A stretch of DNA of 64,000 bases from NCBI RefSeq assembly GCF_014905115.1, contig NZ_CP041235.1, forward strand, positions 558,001-622,000, written 5' to 3'. The notes beneath the pieces were generated by a model, which did no database searches, was not told where the DNA came from, and saw only the letters and a list, made by a program, of their open reading frames with translations. This DNA comes from Sulfurimonas sediminis (GTDB lineage Bacteria > Campylobacterota > Campylobacteria > Campylobacterales > Sulfurimonadaceae). This document shows positions 26,106 to 35,913 of this stretch, piece after piece. Both the position numbers and the translations under genes were made by a program. Within the stretch, counting starts at the first letter, position 1, and each line of letters opens with the position of its first letter.

Positions 26106-27660
26106 TTATCGCATAGTCATCTTTGCTCTGGCAATAGTGTTTGGAATTGTATTTTCTCTTCCGTCACTTTTACAGACCCAAAGCGGCAAAAAAATAACCT
26201 TAGGCCTTGATTTACAGGGTGGTCTGCATATGCTGCTCGGTGTAAAAACCGAAGAAGCGACAAAATCACGTATAAAATCAATAGCGGCAAGTATCAAACA
26301 CTTTGCGGAGCGTAATGATATTTTAATAGACGGACTGACTTTTGATGACAAAAGCGTCAAGTTTGAAGTTTTGGATTCTGATGAAATTAAAAAGTTTGAC
26401 ACTTTTTTATCAAAACTTGAAGGCGTAGATATTACACATAAAGGGAGTGTTATTACACTCAGTCTGACGCCAAAAGAGATTCAAAAGACAAAACAGCAGG
26501 CAGTTTCGCAGGCAATAGAAACCATCAGAAACAGACTGGATCAGTTTGGACTCTCCGAACCGATTGTCGCACGTCAGGGAAAAGACAAAATTCTTGTAGA
26601 ACTTGCGGGGATTAAAACGCCGCAAGAAGAACAGCGTGCACGTGAGCTGATTTCGCGTGCGGCAAAACTTGAAATGATGGCAGTAGATGAGGCCAGAAAT
26701 GCACGGGTTTACAATATGAGTGATGCAGATGCGGCGGCATACGGTGATGTGATTTTAGAAGATGTGAAAAATCCTAAAATCAAGTATTTGGTGCATGAAA
26801 TTCCTATTTTAGACGGGGGAATGCTTACAGGCGCCAATGTTGGTTTTGACCAAAACAACCGTCCGGTGATTAATTTTAAACTCAATGCCGAGGGTGCTGA
26901 CATTTTCGGTGATTTTACCGGTAAAAATGTAGGCAAGCGTCTGGCAGTTGTACTGGACGGAAAAGTCTACTCTGCACCAAATATCAATGAACGCATCGGC
27001 GGAGGCAGCGGACAGATTTCCGGAAACTATACAGTGCTTGAGGCAAAAGATTTGGCGATTGCCTTGCGTTCGGGTGCCTTGCTCGCACCTATCTATATGA
27101 TGGAAAAACGCTCAGTCGGTCCAAGTCTGGGTGCTGACAGTATTAAGGCCTCTATGATAGCGCTTATAGGCGGTTTTATTCTTGTTATTGTTTTTATGAT
27201 GGTTTATTATCGTATGGCAGGGGTGATTGCAAATATTGCTCTGATTGCCAACCTGCTGATTCTTTTGGCGGTTATGAGTCTTTTTGGGGCGACATTGACG
27301 CTGCCGGGTATGGCAGGTATTGTCCTGACGGTCGGTATGGCGGTGGATGCGAATGTTATTATTACCGAAAGAATCCGTGAACTCATTTATGAGGGAAAAT
27401 CTATGCACAAGGCCATAGAAGAAGGCTACGCAAACGCAATGACGGCAATTTTGGATGCAAATATCACGACGCTGATTGCTTCTGTTGTGCTGTATGTCTA
27501 TGGAACGGGAGCGATTAAAGGGTTTGCCATTACGATGAGTATCGGTATTTTGGCATCTATGCTTACGGCAATTCTCGGAACACATGGAATTTATCAGATG
27601 CTTGAGCCTAAAATGGGCAAGAGCAAAAATTACCGTTTTTGGTTTGGGATTAAAGGATAA
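26095..27660 (+). CDS. secD: Protein translocase subunit SecD
   Basis: A 521-residue RND-type membrane protein that uses the proton gradient to help pull exported proteins through the Sec channel. One N-terminal helix is followed by GLDLQGGLHMLL and a large periplasmic P1 domain. Then come five helices with GVVLTVGM-like IVLTVGMAVDANVIITERIRE. I chose ATG at 26095, overlapping the yajC stop; a TTG at 26077 would add six residues. secF follows after two bases. Confidence 0.95.
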   Translation: MKLNYRIVIFALAIVFGIVFSLPSLLQTQSGKKITLGLDLQGGLHMLLGVKTEEATKSRIKSIAASIKHFAERNDILIDGLTFDDKSVKFEVLDSDEIKKFDTFLSKLEGVDITHKGSVITLSLTPKEIQKTKQQAVSQAIETIRNRLDQFGLSEPIVARQGKDKILVELAGIKTPQEEQRARELISRAAKLEMMAVDEARNARVYNMSDADAAAYGDVILEDVKNPKIKYLVHEIPILDGGMLTGANVGFDQNNRPVINFKLNAEGADIFGDFTGKNVGKRLAVVLDGKVYSAPNINERIGGGSGQISGNYTVLEAKDLAIALRSGALLAPIYMMEKRSVGPSLGADSIKASMIALIGGFILVIVFMMVYYRMAGVIANIALIANLLILLAVMSLFGATLTLPGMAGIVLTVGMAVDANVIITERIRELIYEGKSMHKAIEEGYANAMTAILDANITTLIASVVLYVYGTGAIKGFAITMSIGILASMLTAILGTHGIYQMLEPKMGKSKNYRFWFGIKG

Positions 27661-27662
27661 TC

Positions 27663-28634
27663 ATGGAATTTTTTAAGTATAAACAGCCCATTGATTTTAT
27701 GGGCAAATCAAAAATTGCAATGGCAGTTTCAATTATTCTTATCTTGGCTTCGTATGCGATTTTGGCGACAAAAGGACTAAATTACGGGATCGACTTTGCC
27801 GGAGGAACGATTGTTCAGGTGAAGTATGATACAAAAGCCCCTATCAAAGCGATGCGGGAAAAACTGCAGGCAGACAAACTTTTTGACGGTGCTTCCATCA
27901 GTGAGTTCGGTTCTCCGGATGAAGTTGTCATTCGTATGAAAACATCGAGTGCGAGTGTAGCAAAAGATATCGGTGATGTTGCCAGAGCAGCACTGCAGGG
28001 CACAGGCAATTTTACGATTCGCCGTGTTGATATTGTAGGTCCAAAAGTAGGTTCGGAGTTAAAAGAGAAAGGGCTTATGGCACTGTTTCTCTCAATAGCC
28101 GCGATTCTTGTTTATGTGGCATTTCGATTTGAGTGGCGATTTGCCGTTGCTTCTATAGCCGCGTTGGTGCATGATGTCTCCATTGCAATGGGTGCAGTGG
28201 CTCTTTTTCAGATTGATGTCAATCTTGATGTCCTTGCCGCCATCCTGACACTTTTGGGGTATTCGCTCAACGATACGATTATTGTCTTTGACCGTATTCG
28301 AGAGGGGATTACAAAATCCAAAAAAGCGAATTTGACGGAGATTATCAATGAATCTATCACAAGAACGCTTGCACGTACGACACTGACCTCTTTAACGACC
28401 TTTTTTGTGGTCTTTACACTCTTTATGTTTGGCGGAGAGATTATCCATGCCTTTGCATTTACACTTTTGGTAGGTATAATCGTAGGAACATATTCGTCCG
28501 TCTTTGTTGCTTCACCGTTGTTGATACTTTTTGGTTTTGATGTGAAAAATTATCATGCAAAACTGGCAGAGAAGGCAAAGAGAGAAGCAGAAAAAAACAG
28601 AATGCGCGAACAATTTGAATCAGGAGTAATGTAA
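27663..28634 (+). CDS. secF: Protein translocase subunit SecF
   Basis: A 323-residue partner of SecD. The N-terminal helix and GLNYGIDFAGGTIVQVKY are typical, as is the RRVDIVGPKVGSELKEKG stretch. The membrane block with YSLNDTIIVFDRIRE carries conserved charged residues of the proton pathway. The stop overlaps the start of the small membrane protein gene by one base (TAATG). Confidence 0.95.
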   Translation: MEFFKYKQPIDFMGKSKIAMAVSIILILASYAILATKGLNYGIDFAGGTIVQVKYDTKAPIKAMREKLQADKLFDGASISEFGSPDEVVIRMKTSSASVAKDIGDVARAALQGTGNFTIRRVDIVGPKVGSELKEKGLMALFLSIAAILVYVAFRFEWRFAVASIAALVHDVSIAMGAVALFQIDVNLDVLAAILTLLGYSLNDTIIVFDRIREGITKSKKANLTEIINESITRTLARTTLTSLTTFFVVFTLFMFGGEIIHAFAFTLLVGIIVGTYSSVFVASPLLILFGFDVKNYHAKLAEKAKREAEKNRMREQFESGVM

Positions 28635-28972
28635 TGGATTGGGGTAAAGTCGTCTACGTATTTTTTTCATTAATGAGTCTAACATCCATAGCGGGATTTT
28701 TGTATGAAAATACGGCTATTTCATTGTTTATAGCCGCAAGTGTGAATCTGATTTCAACAATTTTAAAAATCGGTGTGCGCAATCTGCTTTCCGCTGAGCT
28801 TTTGGCATCTTCTTTGGTGGCAGACCTGCACCTGATTCCGGCATTTGTCTTTTTGGTTATTGTACAAAATGACTCCTGGGCAATTGCTTTGGCAATCGGT
28901 GCATTGATTGCCAATGTTTTTTCAATGGGACTTGTTTACATTGAGAGCAGTAAAACACACGAAGAATATTAA
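28634..28972 (+). CDS. Small conserved membrane protein of unknown function
   Basis: A 112-residue protein with about four hydrophobic segments (residues 5-24, 27-42, 55-80, 85-103) and a short charged tail ending in SSKTHEEY. It may belong to the Campylobacterota membrane family DUF6394; I am not certain. It begins within the secF stop (TAATG), so it is translationally coupled to secDF, and leuS follows 14 bases later. A link with protein export is suggested only by position. Confidence 0.75.
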   Translation: MDWGKVVYVFFSLMSLTSIAGFLYENTAISLFIAASVNLISTILKIGVRNLLSAELLASSLVADLHLIPAFVFLVIVQNDSWAIALAIGALIANVFSMGLVYIESSKTHEEY

Positions 28973-28986
28973 CAGGAAGAATAAAA

Positions 28987-31458
28987 GTGGAATATAACGC
29001 AAAAAATATAGAAAAAAAATGGCAGGAATACTGGAAGCAAAACGAAAGTTTTGAGCCGAGTGAAGATTTTACCAAAGAGAAGAAATACATTCTTTCGATG
29101 TTTCCGTTTCCAAGCGGACGCCTGCACATGGGACATGTGAGAAACTACTCTATCAGTGATGCTTTTGCCCGCTACCACAGACAGCAGGGTAAAAATGTAC
29201 TCCATCCCATAGGCTTTGACAGCTTCGGAATGCCTGCTGAAAATGCTGCTATAAAAAACGGTTCACATCCTAAAAGCTGGACCTATGACAATATTGACTA
29301 TATGAAAAACGAGTTTTATTCTCTGGGTTTCTCTTTCTCACGCAAACGTGAATTTGCCACAAGTGACGAACTTTATACGAAGTTTGAACAGGGCTTTATC
29401 ATTGATATGTACAACAAAGGCTTGCTGTATCGTGAAAAAGGGATGCTCAACTGGTGTCCGCATGATCAGACTGTTTTGGCAAATGAACAGGTGGTCGATG
29501 GCTGCTGTTGGCGATGTGACACGCCGATTGTCAAAAAAGATATGAATCAGTACTATTTTAAAATTACAGCCTATGCAGACGAACTCTTAAATGATTTGAA
29601 AAAGCTTGAAGGCGGCTGGCCGAAACAGGTTTTGACTATGCAGGAAAACTGGATAGGAAAATCAAACGGACTTGCTTTTGACTTGTATTTTGATGAAGCA
29701 AGCCAAGAAAAACTTTCGCATACATTTGAGCATTTTGATGTTTATACAACAAGACCTGATACGATTTACGGTGTGAGCTATACGGCTTTGGCACCTGAAC
29801 ATGAAATTGTCTCTTATATGATTGAAAACAAACTGCTTGATGCGGATGTCATTGCAAAAATTGAGACTATGAAAAACACCTCTTCCATTGAACGGCAAAA
29901 AGAGAAATCAGGTGTCGCGCTTGGTTTACATGTAACGCATCCGCTCACAGGAGAAAAAATTCCTGTCTGGGTGGCAAATTTTGTCTTGATGGATTATGGA
30001 AGCGGTGCGGTTATGGCGGTGCCTGCACATGATGAGAGAGATTATGACTTTGCCAAAAAGTATGACCTGCCTGTAAAACCGGTTATCAAGCCTTTTGAAG
30101 CAGAACATGACTTTTCAAAATCTGCTTTTACAGAAGTCGGCGAGCTTATAAATTCCGGTGAATTTACTGGAATGAACTCTCAGGAGGCACAATCAAAAAT
30201 CATAGCAATGTTTGAGCAAAAGGGTTTGGGCAAAAAGACGACAAACTATAAACTCAAAGACTGGGGCGTGAGCCGTCAAAGATACTGGGGTGCACCTATT
30301 CCTTTTATACATTGTGATTCGTGTGGCCTTGTTATGGAGAAAAAAGAGAATCTTCCTGTGGCTCTGCCGGATGATGTAGAGATTACAGGAGAGGGAAATC
30401 CTTTGGAAAAACATCCCACATGGAAACACTGTAAATGTCCGGAGTGTGGCAAAGATGCTATGCGTGAAACAGATACAATGGATACTTTTGTAGAATCTTC
30501 CTGGTATTTTCTGCGTTTTTGTGCATCGCCTGCAAACTGGGAAAAAGAGGCATTTTCACCTGAGCAGATAAAATACTGGATGCACCAAAAAGGGCACGAA
30601 GGTGTTGATCATTACATCGGTGGAATCGAACATGCGATTTTACACCTTTTATATGCGCGTTTTTTTACAAAAGTCTTCCGTGATTTGGGTTATATTGATT
30701 TGGATGAACCGTTTGAGAGACTTTTAACCCAGGGAATGGTACTCAAAGACGGAGCCAAAATGAGCAAATCAAAGGGAAATACGGTTGACCCTGATGCCAT
30801 CATTGAGAAGTACGGTGCAGATACGGCACGTCTGTTTATACTTTTTGCCGCACCGCCGACACAGGAACTTGAATGGAATGACAGTGCTGTCGAGGGTGCC
30901 TACAGATTTATCAAAAGATTTTATGAGCGAAGTGCCAATGTCTTTACATGTAAGGAGAAGCCGAAAATCAATCATGCGGATTTGAGCAAAGAAGAGAAGT
31001 TTGCTCGTAAAAAAGTCTATGAAGCACTCAAACGTGCCGAAGATGTTTACAATGAAAGATATACATTTAATACGATGATTGCCGGTGTCATGGAAGCGAT
31101 GAACGCACTCAATGCACAAAAAAATGCAGATGTATGGACGGAAGGATACTGGATACTCAGCTCGATTATGGAGCCGGTTATTCCCCATACCTGCCATGAA
31201 ATCAGTGAAAAATATTTTGACTTGAAAAACTTAGCACCGCAAGAAATTCAAGAAGAAGTTTTTGTAGAAGAAAGCATCTCTTTGGGTGTTTCGGTTAACG
31301 GGAAAAAAAGAGGAGAAATTGAAGTGGCCGCTGATGCCGATAAAGAGACAATTATTGCAGCAGCAAAAGAAAATATTGCCAAGTGGCTTGAAGGCAAAGA
31401 GATCGTCAAAGAGATATTTGTGCCGAAAAAACTTGTCAATATTGTAGTCAAAGGCTAA
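28987..31458 (+). CDS. leuS: Leucyl-tRNA synthetase
   Basis: An 823-residue class I synthetase that charges tRNA-Leu. The HIGH-type motif is HMGH in [13 protein letters not shown] near residue 45. An editing (CP1) domain contains [12 protein letters not shown]. The KMSKS motif is in [13 protein letters not shown] near residue 598. It starts at GTG (28987) with AGGAAG upstream. It contains two exact TTACATGTAA copies in different reading frames (29926, 30944). lptE follows after three bases. Confidence 0.97.
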   Translation: MEYNAKNIEKKWQEYWKQNESFEPSEDFTKEKKYILSMFPFPSGRLHMGHVRNYSISDAFARYHRQQGKNVLHPIGFDSFGMPAENAAIKNGSHPKSWTYDNIDYMKNEFYSLGFSFSRKREFATSDELYTKFEQGFIIDMYNKGLLYREKGMLNWCPHDQTVLANEQVVDGCCWRCDTPIVKKDMNQYYFKITAYADELLNDLKKLEGGWPKQVLTMQENWIGKSNGLAFDLYFDEASQEKLSHTFEHFDVYTTRPDTIYGVSYTALAPEHEIVSYMIENKLLDADVIAKIETMKNTSSIERQKEKSGVALGLHVTHPLTGEKIPVWVANFVLMDYGSGAVMAVPAHDERDYDFAKKYDLPVKPVIKPFEAEHDFSKSAFTEVGELINSGEFTGMNSQEAQSKIIAMFEQKGLGKKTTNYKLKDWGVSRQRYWGAPIPFIHCDSCGLVMEKKENLPVALPDDVEITGEGNPLEKHPTWKHCKCPECGKDAMRETDTMDTFVESSWYFLRFCASPANWEKEAFSPEQIKYWMHQKGHEGVDHYIGGIEHAILHLLYARFFTKVFRDLGYIDLDEPFERLLTQGMVLKDGAKMSKSKGNTVDPDAIIEKYGADTARLFILFAAPPTQELEWNDSAVEGAYRFIKRFYERSANVFTCKEKPKINHADLSKEEKFARKKVYEALKRAEDVYNERYTFNTMIAGVMEAMNALNAQKNADVWTEGYWILSSIMEPVIPHTCHEISEKYFDLKNLAPQEIQEEVFVEESISLGVSVNGKKRGEIEVAADADKETIIAAAKENIAKWLEGKEIVKEIFVPKKLVNIVVKG

Positions 31459-31461
31459 AGA

Positions 31462-31980
31462 ATGAAAAAACATCCGCACTTTTTGAAGTTAGTTACTTTC
31501 ATAGTATCTCTGCTTCTTGTAAGTGGGTGTGGCTATAAACCAAGTTCAAAGTATGCCAGAAGTGTCATTGGGTCAAAAATACATACACATGTTGTCATTT
31601 CAGCTCTGGACCCTCAAAATACCGTTTTAATAAAAGATGCAGTAGACAGCGCTATTGTGGAAATTTTTCATGCCTCTTTAACAGACAAATCCCATGCCGA
31701 CACAACGCTGAATTTTTCTCTGACACCACCGAGTTATTCGCCAATTCAGTATAATGCGCAAGGGTATATTATTGCATATCGGGCAAAAATTGTTTTGAAG
31801 ATTGCAAGAGAATCAAAAAATATTAAAAAAACGTATACGGCAAGAGGTACCTATGATTTTTCGGTTGTACCAAATGCTGTTATAACTGATCAGGAACGAT
31901 TTGATGCGATAAAATTTAGTGCTATAAAAGCTATAGCATCTTTTGTTGCACAGGTCTCAGCAGAAGGATCACAACTATAA
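31462..31980 (+). CDS. lptE: LPS-assembly lipoprotein LptE
   Basis: A 172-residue lipoprotein. The signal helix ends in the lipobox LVSGC, with the modified Cys near residue 23 followed by GYKPSSKYAR, as in LptE. It plugs the LptD barrel in the outer membrane for lipopolysaccharide insertion. Its place after leuS matches the family's usual context. Sequence beyond the N-terminus is weakly conserved, so the call rests on the lipobox, size and context. Confidence 0.82.
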   Translation: MKKHPHFLKLVTFIVSLLLVSGCGYKPSSKYARSVIGSKIHTHVVISALDPQNTVLIKDAVDSAIVEIFHASLTDKSHADTTLNFSLTPPSYSPIQYNAQGYIIAYRAKIVLKIARESKNIKKTYTARGTYDFSVVPNAVITDQERFDAIKFSAIKAIASFVAQVSAEGSQL

Positions 31981-31996
31981 ATCAGGAGAAGATCAC

Positions 31997-33544
31997 ATGA
32001 CTATACAAACAATCATAAGCAAAGCTGTTAAAAGATTAAAACTTGAAGGAAAACTACTGACTCCTGACTTTTATGCAGAAGCATTTTGCAAAGAGGCGCA
32101 AAAAGCAAATATGCAGGTTGAAGATTGTCAGCATATTGACAAGTTCAATGCCATGCTCAACAAAGATTTACAAAAAGAGCTCAAAAAATACAACATAAAA
32201 ACGATGCATGAATTTGTGCGTTTGCTTATCTCAAAACTCAACAGAACCAACCCTACACAGTGTTCAAACCTGCTTGAATCCCAAACATTACTGACAAAAA
32301 GAATTCTGCAGGTTATTACTGTACTGCACAACAAAGAAGCGAGTGAGCTTGCCCAAAAAACCCTGGAACTTATAGAACATGGTGCCCAGCCTGAACAGCT
32401 GGACCAGTTTCGACAACGATGGGTCAATTTTTTAACTACTTATGATGATGCTTTTTTGCAAAAATTGAAAGAGTACGGTGATGTAGATACGCGGGACTTA
32501 CAAAAAACTATTGAAAATTTACATTTGGAATGTGTCACTGCACAAGAAAACCAAAGTGTGAATCTACAAAAAATATCAAAACTTTTGATAGCTTCTTTTG
32601 TCCCTTCAATTGCATCAAGTGTCAATGACACAATTGCCACTTTGAGTGAAAAAATTCAGAAAAATCCTGAGCTGCTTGAACATGAAAGTGTTGAAAATGA
32701 AATCAGGTCAGCCATATCTTTGCGTATAGCACTTGACAAAGCAACTGTCAAAGAGATGGTAGAGTCTATTGACGGTGTTCTTGATAAACTTTCACTGCGC
32801 CTTATAGACATGATAGAGAGTTCTGACAACTCAAATGCCGAAATACAAAAAATAAAACTTGAGCTGGAATCTTATACGGAAGAATCAACTGTAAATTTTG
32901 CACTTGCACATAAAAAACTTTTTACAATTGCCGTTGCCTTAGAAAAAAATACACATCTTTTAAGTAAAGATTTGCAGGGACACAGTGAGGAAGTCAAAGC
33001 TTTGAGCAAAAAAGTCCGTACACTTGAAAAAGAGCTTGAAGAGGCCAAACAGGAGTCAAAAGAGGATTTTTTAACGAAGCTGTATAACAAGCGCGCGCTT
33101 GATGAGTTTTTAACGATGAAAGAGGCAGAGTACAAACGGTATGGCCACAATTTTGTCATTGTTATGTTTGATATAGACTTTTTTAAAAAAGTAAATGATA
33201 CCTACGGGCATGAAGCTGGAGATGCGGTTTTGGCGGCATTTGCCAAAATACTCAAAAAAGAGAGCAGAACAGTAGATATAGTCGGTCGTTTTGGAGGCGA
33301 AGAATTTTTGGCACTTTTAAGTGAGACAGATTTGGAAGGTGGTGTGGTTTTTGCCCAAAAGGTGAGACAACATGTCGAAAAGACTCGTTTTGTATATAAA
33401 GGCAAGCGTATTAAAGTGACTGTGAGTGCCGGTGTCGCGCAACGAAATGATCATATTTCACTTGACGCGACGATAAATTCTGCCGATGAGTATCTGTATA
33501 AAGCAAAAAAAGAGGGAAGAAACAGAGTGGAGTATAAAAAATAA
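31997..33544 (+). CDS. GGDEF diguanylate cyclase with helical N-terminal domain
   Basis: A 515-residue cytoplasmic protein. The N-terminal 340 residues are helical and of unknown type, ending in a coiled coil. The C-terminal GGDEF domain (about 350-513) has FDIDFFKKVNDTYGHEAGD and the active-site GGEEF. An inhibitory I-site RxxD (RTVD) lies exactly five residues before GGEEF, so feedback by c-di-GMP is likely. No membrane or known sensor domain is present. I chose the ATG at 31997 with AGGAGAAG upstream; a longer reading overlaps lptE. folC follows after two bases. Confidence 0.9.
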   Translation: MTIQTIISKAVKRLKLEGKLLTPDFYAEAFCKEAQKANMQVEDCQHIDKFNAMLNKDLQKELKKYNIKTMHEFVRLLISKLNRTNPTQCSNLLESQTLLTKRILQVITVLHNKEASELAQKTLELIEHGAQPEQLDQFRQRWVNFLTTYDDAFLQKLKEYGDVDTRDLQKTIENLHLECVTAQENQSVNLQKISKLLIASFVPSIASSVNDTIATLSEKIQKNPELLEHESVENEIRSAISLRIALDKATVKEMVESIDGVLDKLSLRLIDMIESSDNSNAEIQKIKLELESYTEESTVNFALAHKKLFTIAVALEKNTHLLSKDLQGHSEEVKALSKKVRTLEKELEEAKQESKEDFLTKLYNKRALDEFLTMKEAEYKRYGHNFVIVMFDIDFFKKVNDTYGHEAGDAVLAAFAKILKKESRTVDIVGRFGGEEFLALLSETDLEGGVVFAQKVRQHVEKTRFVYKGKRIKVTVSAGVAQRNDHISLDATINSADEYLYKAKKEGRNRVEYKK

Positions 33545-33546
33545 AC

Positions 33547-34692
33547 GTGTTACAGGAATTTCTTAACCACAAACCATTGTATTATGACACCATAGACTAC
33601 ACCCGTATGCCCAGAGTATATGCAAAAATCAAAGCTTCATTGAAAATTCCAAAAATTATTCATCTTGTGGGAACAAACGGAAAAGGGACAACAGGACGTT
33701 TTTTGGCGTCAGCTTTGTACTCTTTGGGGTTTTCTACGGGGCATTATACCTCTCCTCATATACTGACTTTCAATGAACGCATTTGGTTCAACGGAGAAAA
33801 TGTCAGTGATACACGCTTAAATGAAGCACATCAAAAGCTTTTGTCATTGTTGGACCACCAGGATGCAGATTCATTAAGTTACTTTGAATATACAACACTT
33901 TTGGCAGTTTTTTTGTATCAGGAGTGTGATTATATTGTTCTTGAGGCAGGGCTTGGCGGAGAGCATGATGCTACAGCGGTATTTGAAAATATTTTAACAC
34001 TTGTGACACCGGTTGGTTTTGATCATGAAGCTTTTTTGGGGTCGGATATTTTGTCTATAGCAACGACAAAACTCAATGCCATGCAGAAAAAAGTCATTTT
34101 GTCCAAACAGCCACATAAAGAAGTGATGCAGATTGCCAAAAAAATCGCACAGGAAAAAAATATCCGTGTTGCAGATTACAGTGAACTTTTAGAGGCACAG
34201 GACAAAGAAAAGATTGAAAAAATTGCCAGGTATCATAAGTTGGCATACTATTTAAAAGAAAATTTAATGCTGAGTGTCGCGGCATTAAAGAGTCTGGGTA
34301 TTTCGTATGAAGCAGAAGATTTTAAGCATGCAAAATTATTTGGCAGACTTTCTCAATTAGAGACAAACATACTGATAGATGTAGGGCACAACACACTGGC
34401 GGCTCGCTCAATTTATGAAAGTTTAAAAGAGAATAAATATATATTGGTTTATAATAGTTTTAAAGATAAAAACTACAGTGAAATACTTACTGTTTTACAG
34501 CCGATAATTGAACATGTGGAAATTATAGCAGTAGAAGACGAAAGAATAGAAGAGTCGACGAAACTCAAAAAGGCTATAGAGGATTTACAGATTAAACACA
34601 CAAGCTTTCAAGGGATAGATGCAGATAAAAATTATCTTGTTTTTGGCTCCTTCAGTGTTGTGGAAACATTTTTGAAGGTGCATGGTGGATAA
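33547..34692 (+). CDS. folC: Folylpolyglutamate synthase / dihydrofolate synthase
   Basis: A 381-residue Mur-ligase-type enzyme that adds glutamate to dihydropteroate and folates using ATP. The P-loop is LVGTNGKGTTGRFLASAL near residue 40. HYTSPHILTFNERI and VLEAGLGGEHDAT are FolC signatures. DVGHNTLAARSIYESL lies in the C-terminal domain. It starts at GTG (33547) and overlaps the peptidase start by 11 bp. Confidence 0.93.
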   Translation: MLQEFLNHKPLYYDTIDYTRMPRVYAKIKASLKIPKIIHLVGTNGKGTTGRFLASALYSLGFSTGHYTSPHILTFNERIWFNGENVSDTRLNEAHQKLLSLLDHQDADSLSYFEYTTLLAVFLYQECDYIVLEAGLGGEHDATAVFENILTLVTPVGFDHEAFLGSDILSIATTKLNAMQKKVILSKQPHKEVMQIAKKIAQEKNIRVADYSELLEAQDKEKIEKIARYHKLAYYLKENLMLSVAALKSLGISYEAEDFKHAKLFGRLSQLETNILIDVGHNTLAARSIYESLKENKYILVYNSFKDKNYSEILTVLQPIIEHVEIIAVEDERIEESTKLKKAIEDLQIKHTSFQGIDADKNYLVFGSFSVVETFLKVHGG

Positions 34693-35641
34693 TCATTTTA
34701 CAGTCACTATTCACGATGACAACGGTGTCAAGCAGTTTAATGTTCACAAGTTTATAAAAAAAGCTTTTTTGTATGCCGGACTTTTTTTACTGAGTATTGT
34801 ACTGATTGCCTCAGGAACTATTTTGTATTTAAATGCCAGTGTGGATAAACTGCAGAGTAAAAAAAATGAAGTGGCACAGGCATATAAAGAGATGTTGCGT
34901 CAAAATCAAGCCTTGCAAAAAGAGATGAAGCGTACAACACATTCACTTTTGGCAAAAGAAAAAGAGCTTGATGAACTTTCAGATTCTTTGTCTCAGATTG
35001 AAACGCTCATAGGGCTCAAACCTCTTGCGGATGAATCTTTGGCCGAAAGAGTAAATATGACAATGCTCAGTTCATCGCACAGAGCAACACTGCTGGAACT
35101 CATCCCAAGCGGATCTCCTGTAAAGTACCATGGAATTACAAGCAAATTCGGCTACAGAATACACCCGACACTGCATAAAAAGGAGTTTCATCGTGGTTCT
35201 GACATGAAAGCGAAATTCAATACTCCTGTATATGCAACGGCTGACGGTATTGTTGAATGGGCAGGGTTGCACAGGCGCAGCGGTTTTGGAAAACTTGTCA
35301 TACTCGAACATGTGTATGGTTTCAAATCGTATTTTGGACATTTAAACAAAATTGTGGTAAAGTCAGGACAATTTGTAAAAAAAGGTGATTTAATTGCCTA
35401 TACGGGCAATTCTGGACTCAGTAACGGACCGCATTTACATTATGAAATACGCTTTATTCATCGAGCATTAAATCCGTATTATTTTATAAAATGGACACAG
35501 CAAAATTATGATGAAATTTTTAAAAAGGAGAAAAAGGTACCATGGCAATCTTTAATAATGGCAACCTCACGGATAAAAGTGATAAAACAGATGCAAACAC
35601 AGCAATTGTCACAGCCGGAGCTAAAATCAAAGGCGAAATAG
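34682..35641 (+). CDS. M23 (LytM) peptidoglycan endopeptidase, Csd1-like
   Basis: A 319-residue protein. It has a cytoplasmic N-terminus, one helix (about residues 32-53), a periplasmic coiled coil (60-115) and a zinc peptidase domain (150-275). Zinc ligands are the His and Asp of HRGSDMKA and the last His of GPHLHYEIR. The bactofilin gene overlaps its 3' end by 100 bp. Helicobacter csd1 and ccmA are arranged in this way and act together on helical cell shape by trimming peptide cross-links. The same role is inferred here. The extended C-terminal tail of about 40 residues is coded by the overlapped DNA. Confidence 0.87.
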   Translation: MVDNHFTVTIHDDNGVKQFNVHKFIKKAFLYAGLFLLSIVLIASGTILYLNASVDKLQSKKNEVAQAYKEMLRQNQALQKEMKRTTHSLLAKEKELDELSDSLSQIETLIGLKPLADESLAERVNMTMLSSSHRATLLELIPSGSPVKYHGITSKFGYRIHPTLHKKEFHRGSDMKAKFNTPVYATADGIVEWAGLHRRSGFGKLVILEHVYGFKSYFGHLNKIVVKSGQFVKKGDLIAYTGNSGLSNGPHLHYEIRFIHRALNPYYFIKWTQQNYDEIFKKEKKVPWQSLIMATSRIKVIKQMQTQQLSQPELKSKAK

Positions 35642-35913
35642 AACTTACATGTAATCTTTACATAGATGGAGAGTTGGAGGGGTTTATAAAGTCTTCCAAA
35701 GAGGTGAATGTCGGTAAAAACGGACATGTAAAAGGCGATATCACAACAAAGCGTCTCGTGGTTCAAGGCCTGGTTGAGGGGAGTATACATGCAGACCGTG
35801 TTGAGATAAAAGCGGCCGGACATGTAAATGGTGAAATCACCTCGCTTGAACTTGTCATAGAAGCCAAAGGTATTTTTCAGGGAAACTCGATAGTAAAAGA
35901 AACAGGAAAATAA
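35542..35913 (+). CDS. ccmA: Bactofilin (CcmA-like cell-shape scaffold)
   Basis: A 123-residue bactofilin: a beta-helical, self-polymerising core (residues 20-115) with hydrophobic repeats such as GEIELTCNLYIDGELEGFI and HVKGDITTKRLVVQGLVEGS. Bactofilins form filaments at the inner membrane and direct peptidoglycan enzymes; CcmA is needed for helical shape in Helicobacter. The start ATG has AAGGAG upstream, which supports the 100-bp overlap with the peptidase gene in another frame. The stop overlaps the mfd ATG (TAATG). Confidence 0.92.
   Translation: MAIFNNGNLTDKSDKTDANTAIVTAGAKIKGEIELTCNLYIDGELEGFIKSSKEVNVGKNGHVKGDITTKRLVVQGLVEGSIHADRVEIKAAGHVNGEITSLELVIEAKGIFQGNSIVKETGK

Noticed and set aside
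27112-27585. His/Asn-rich 157-residue reading frame opposite secD
   Set aside because: It lies wholly antisense to a conserved gene and its composition is that of a complement of hydrophobic codons; there is no ribosome site.
35542-35641. Frameshift or sequencing error joining peptidase and bactofilin
   Set aside because: The bactofilin has a strong ribosome site and a complete N-terminus, and a similar overlap occurs in Helicobacter csd1/ccmA.
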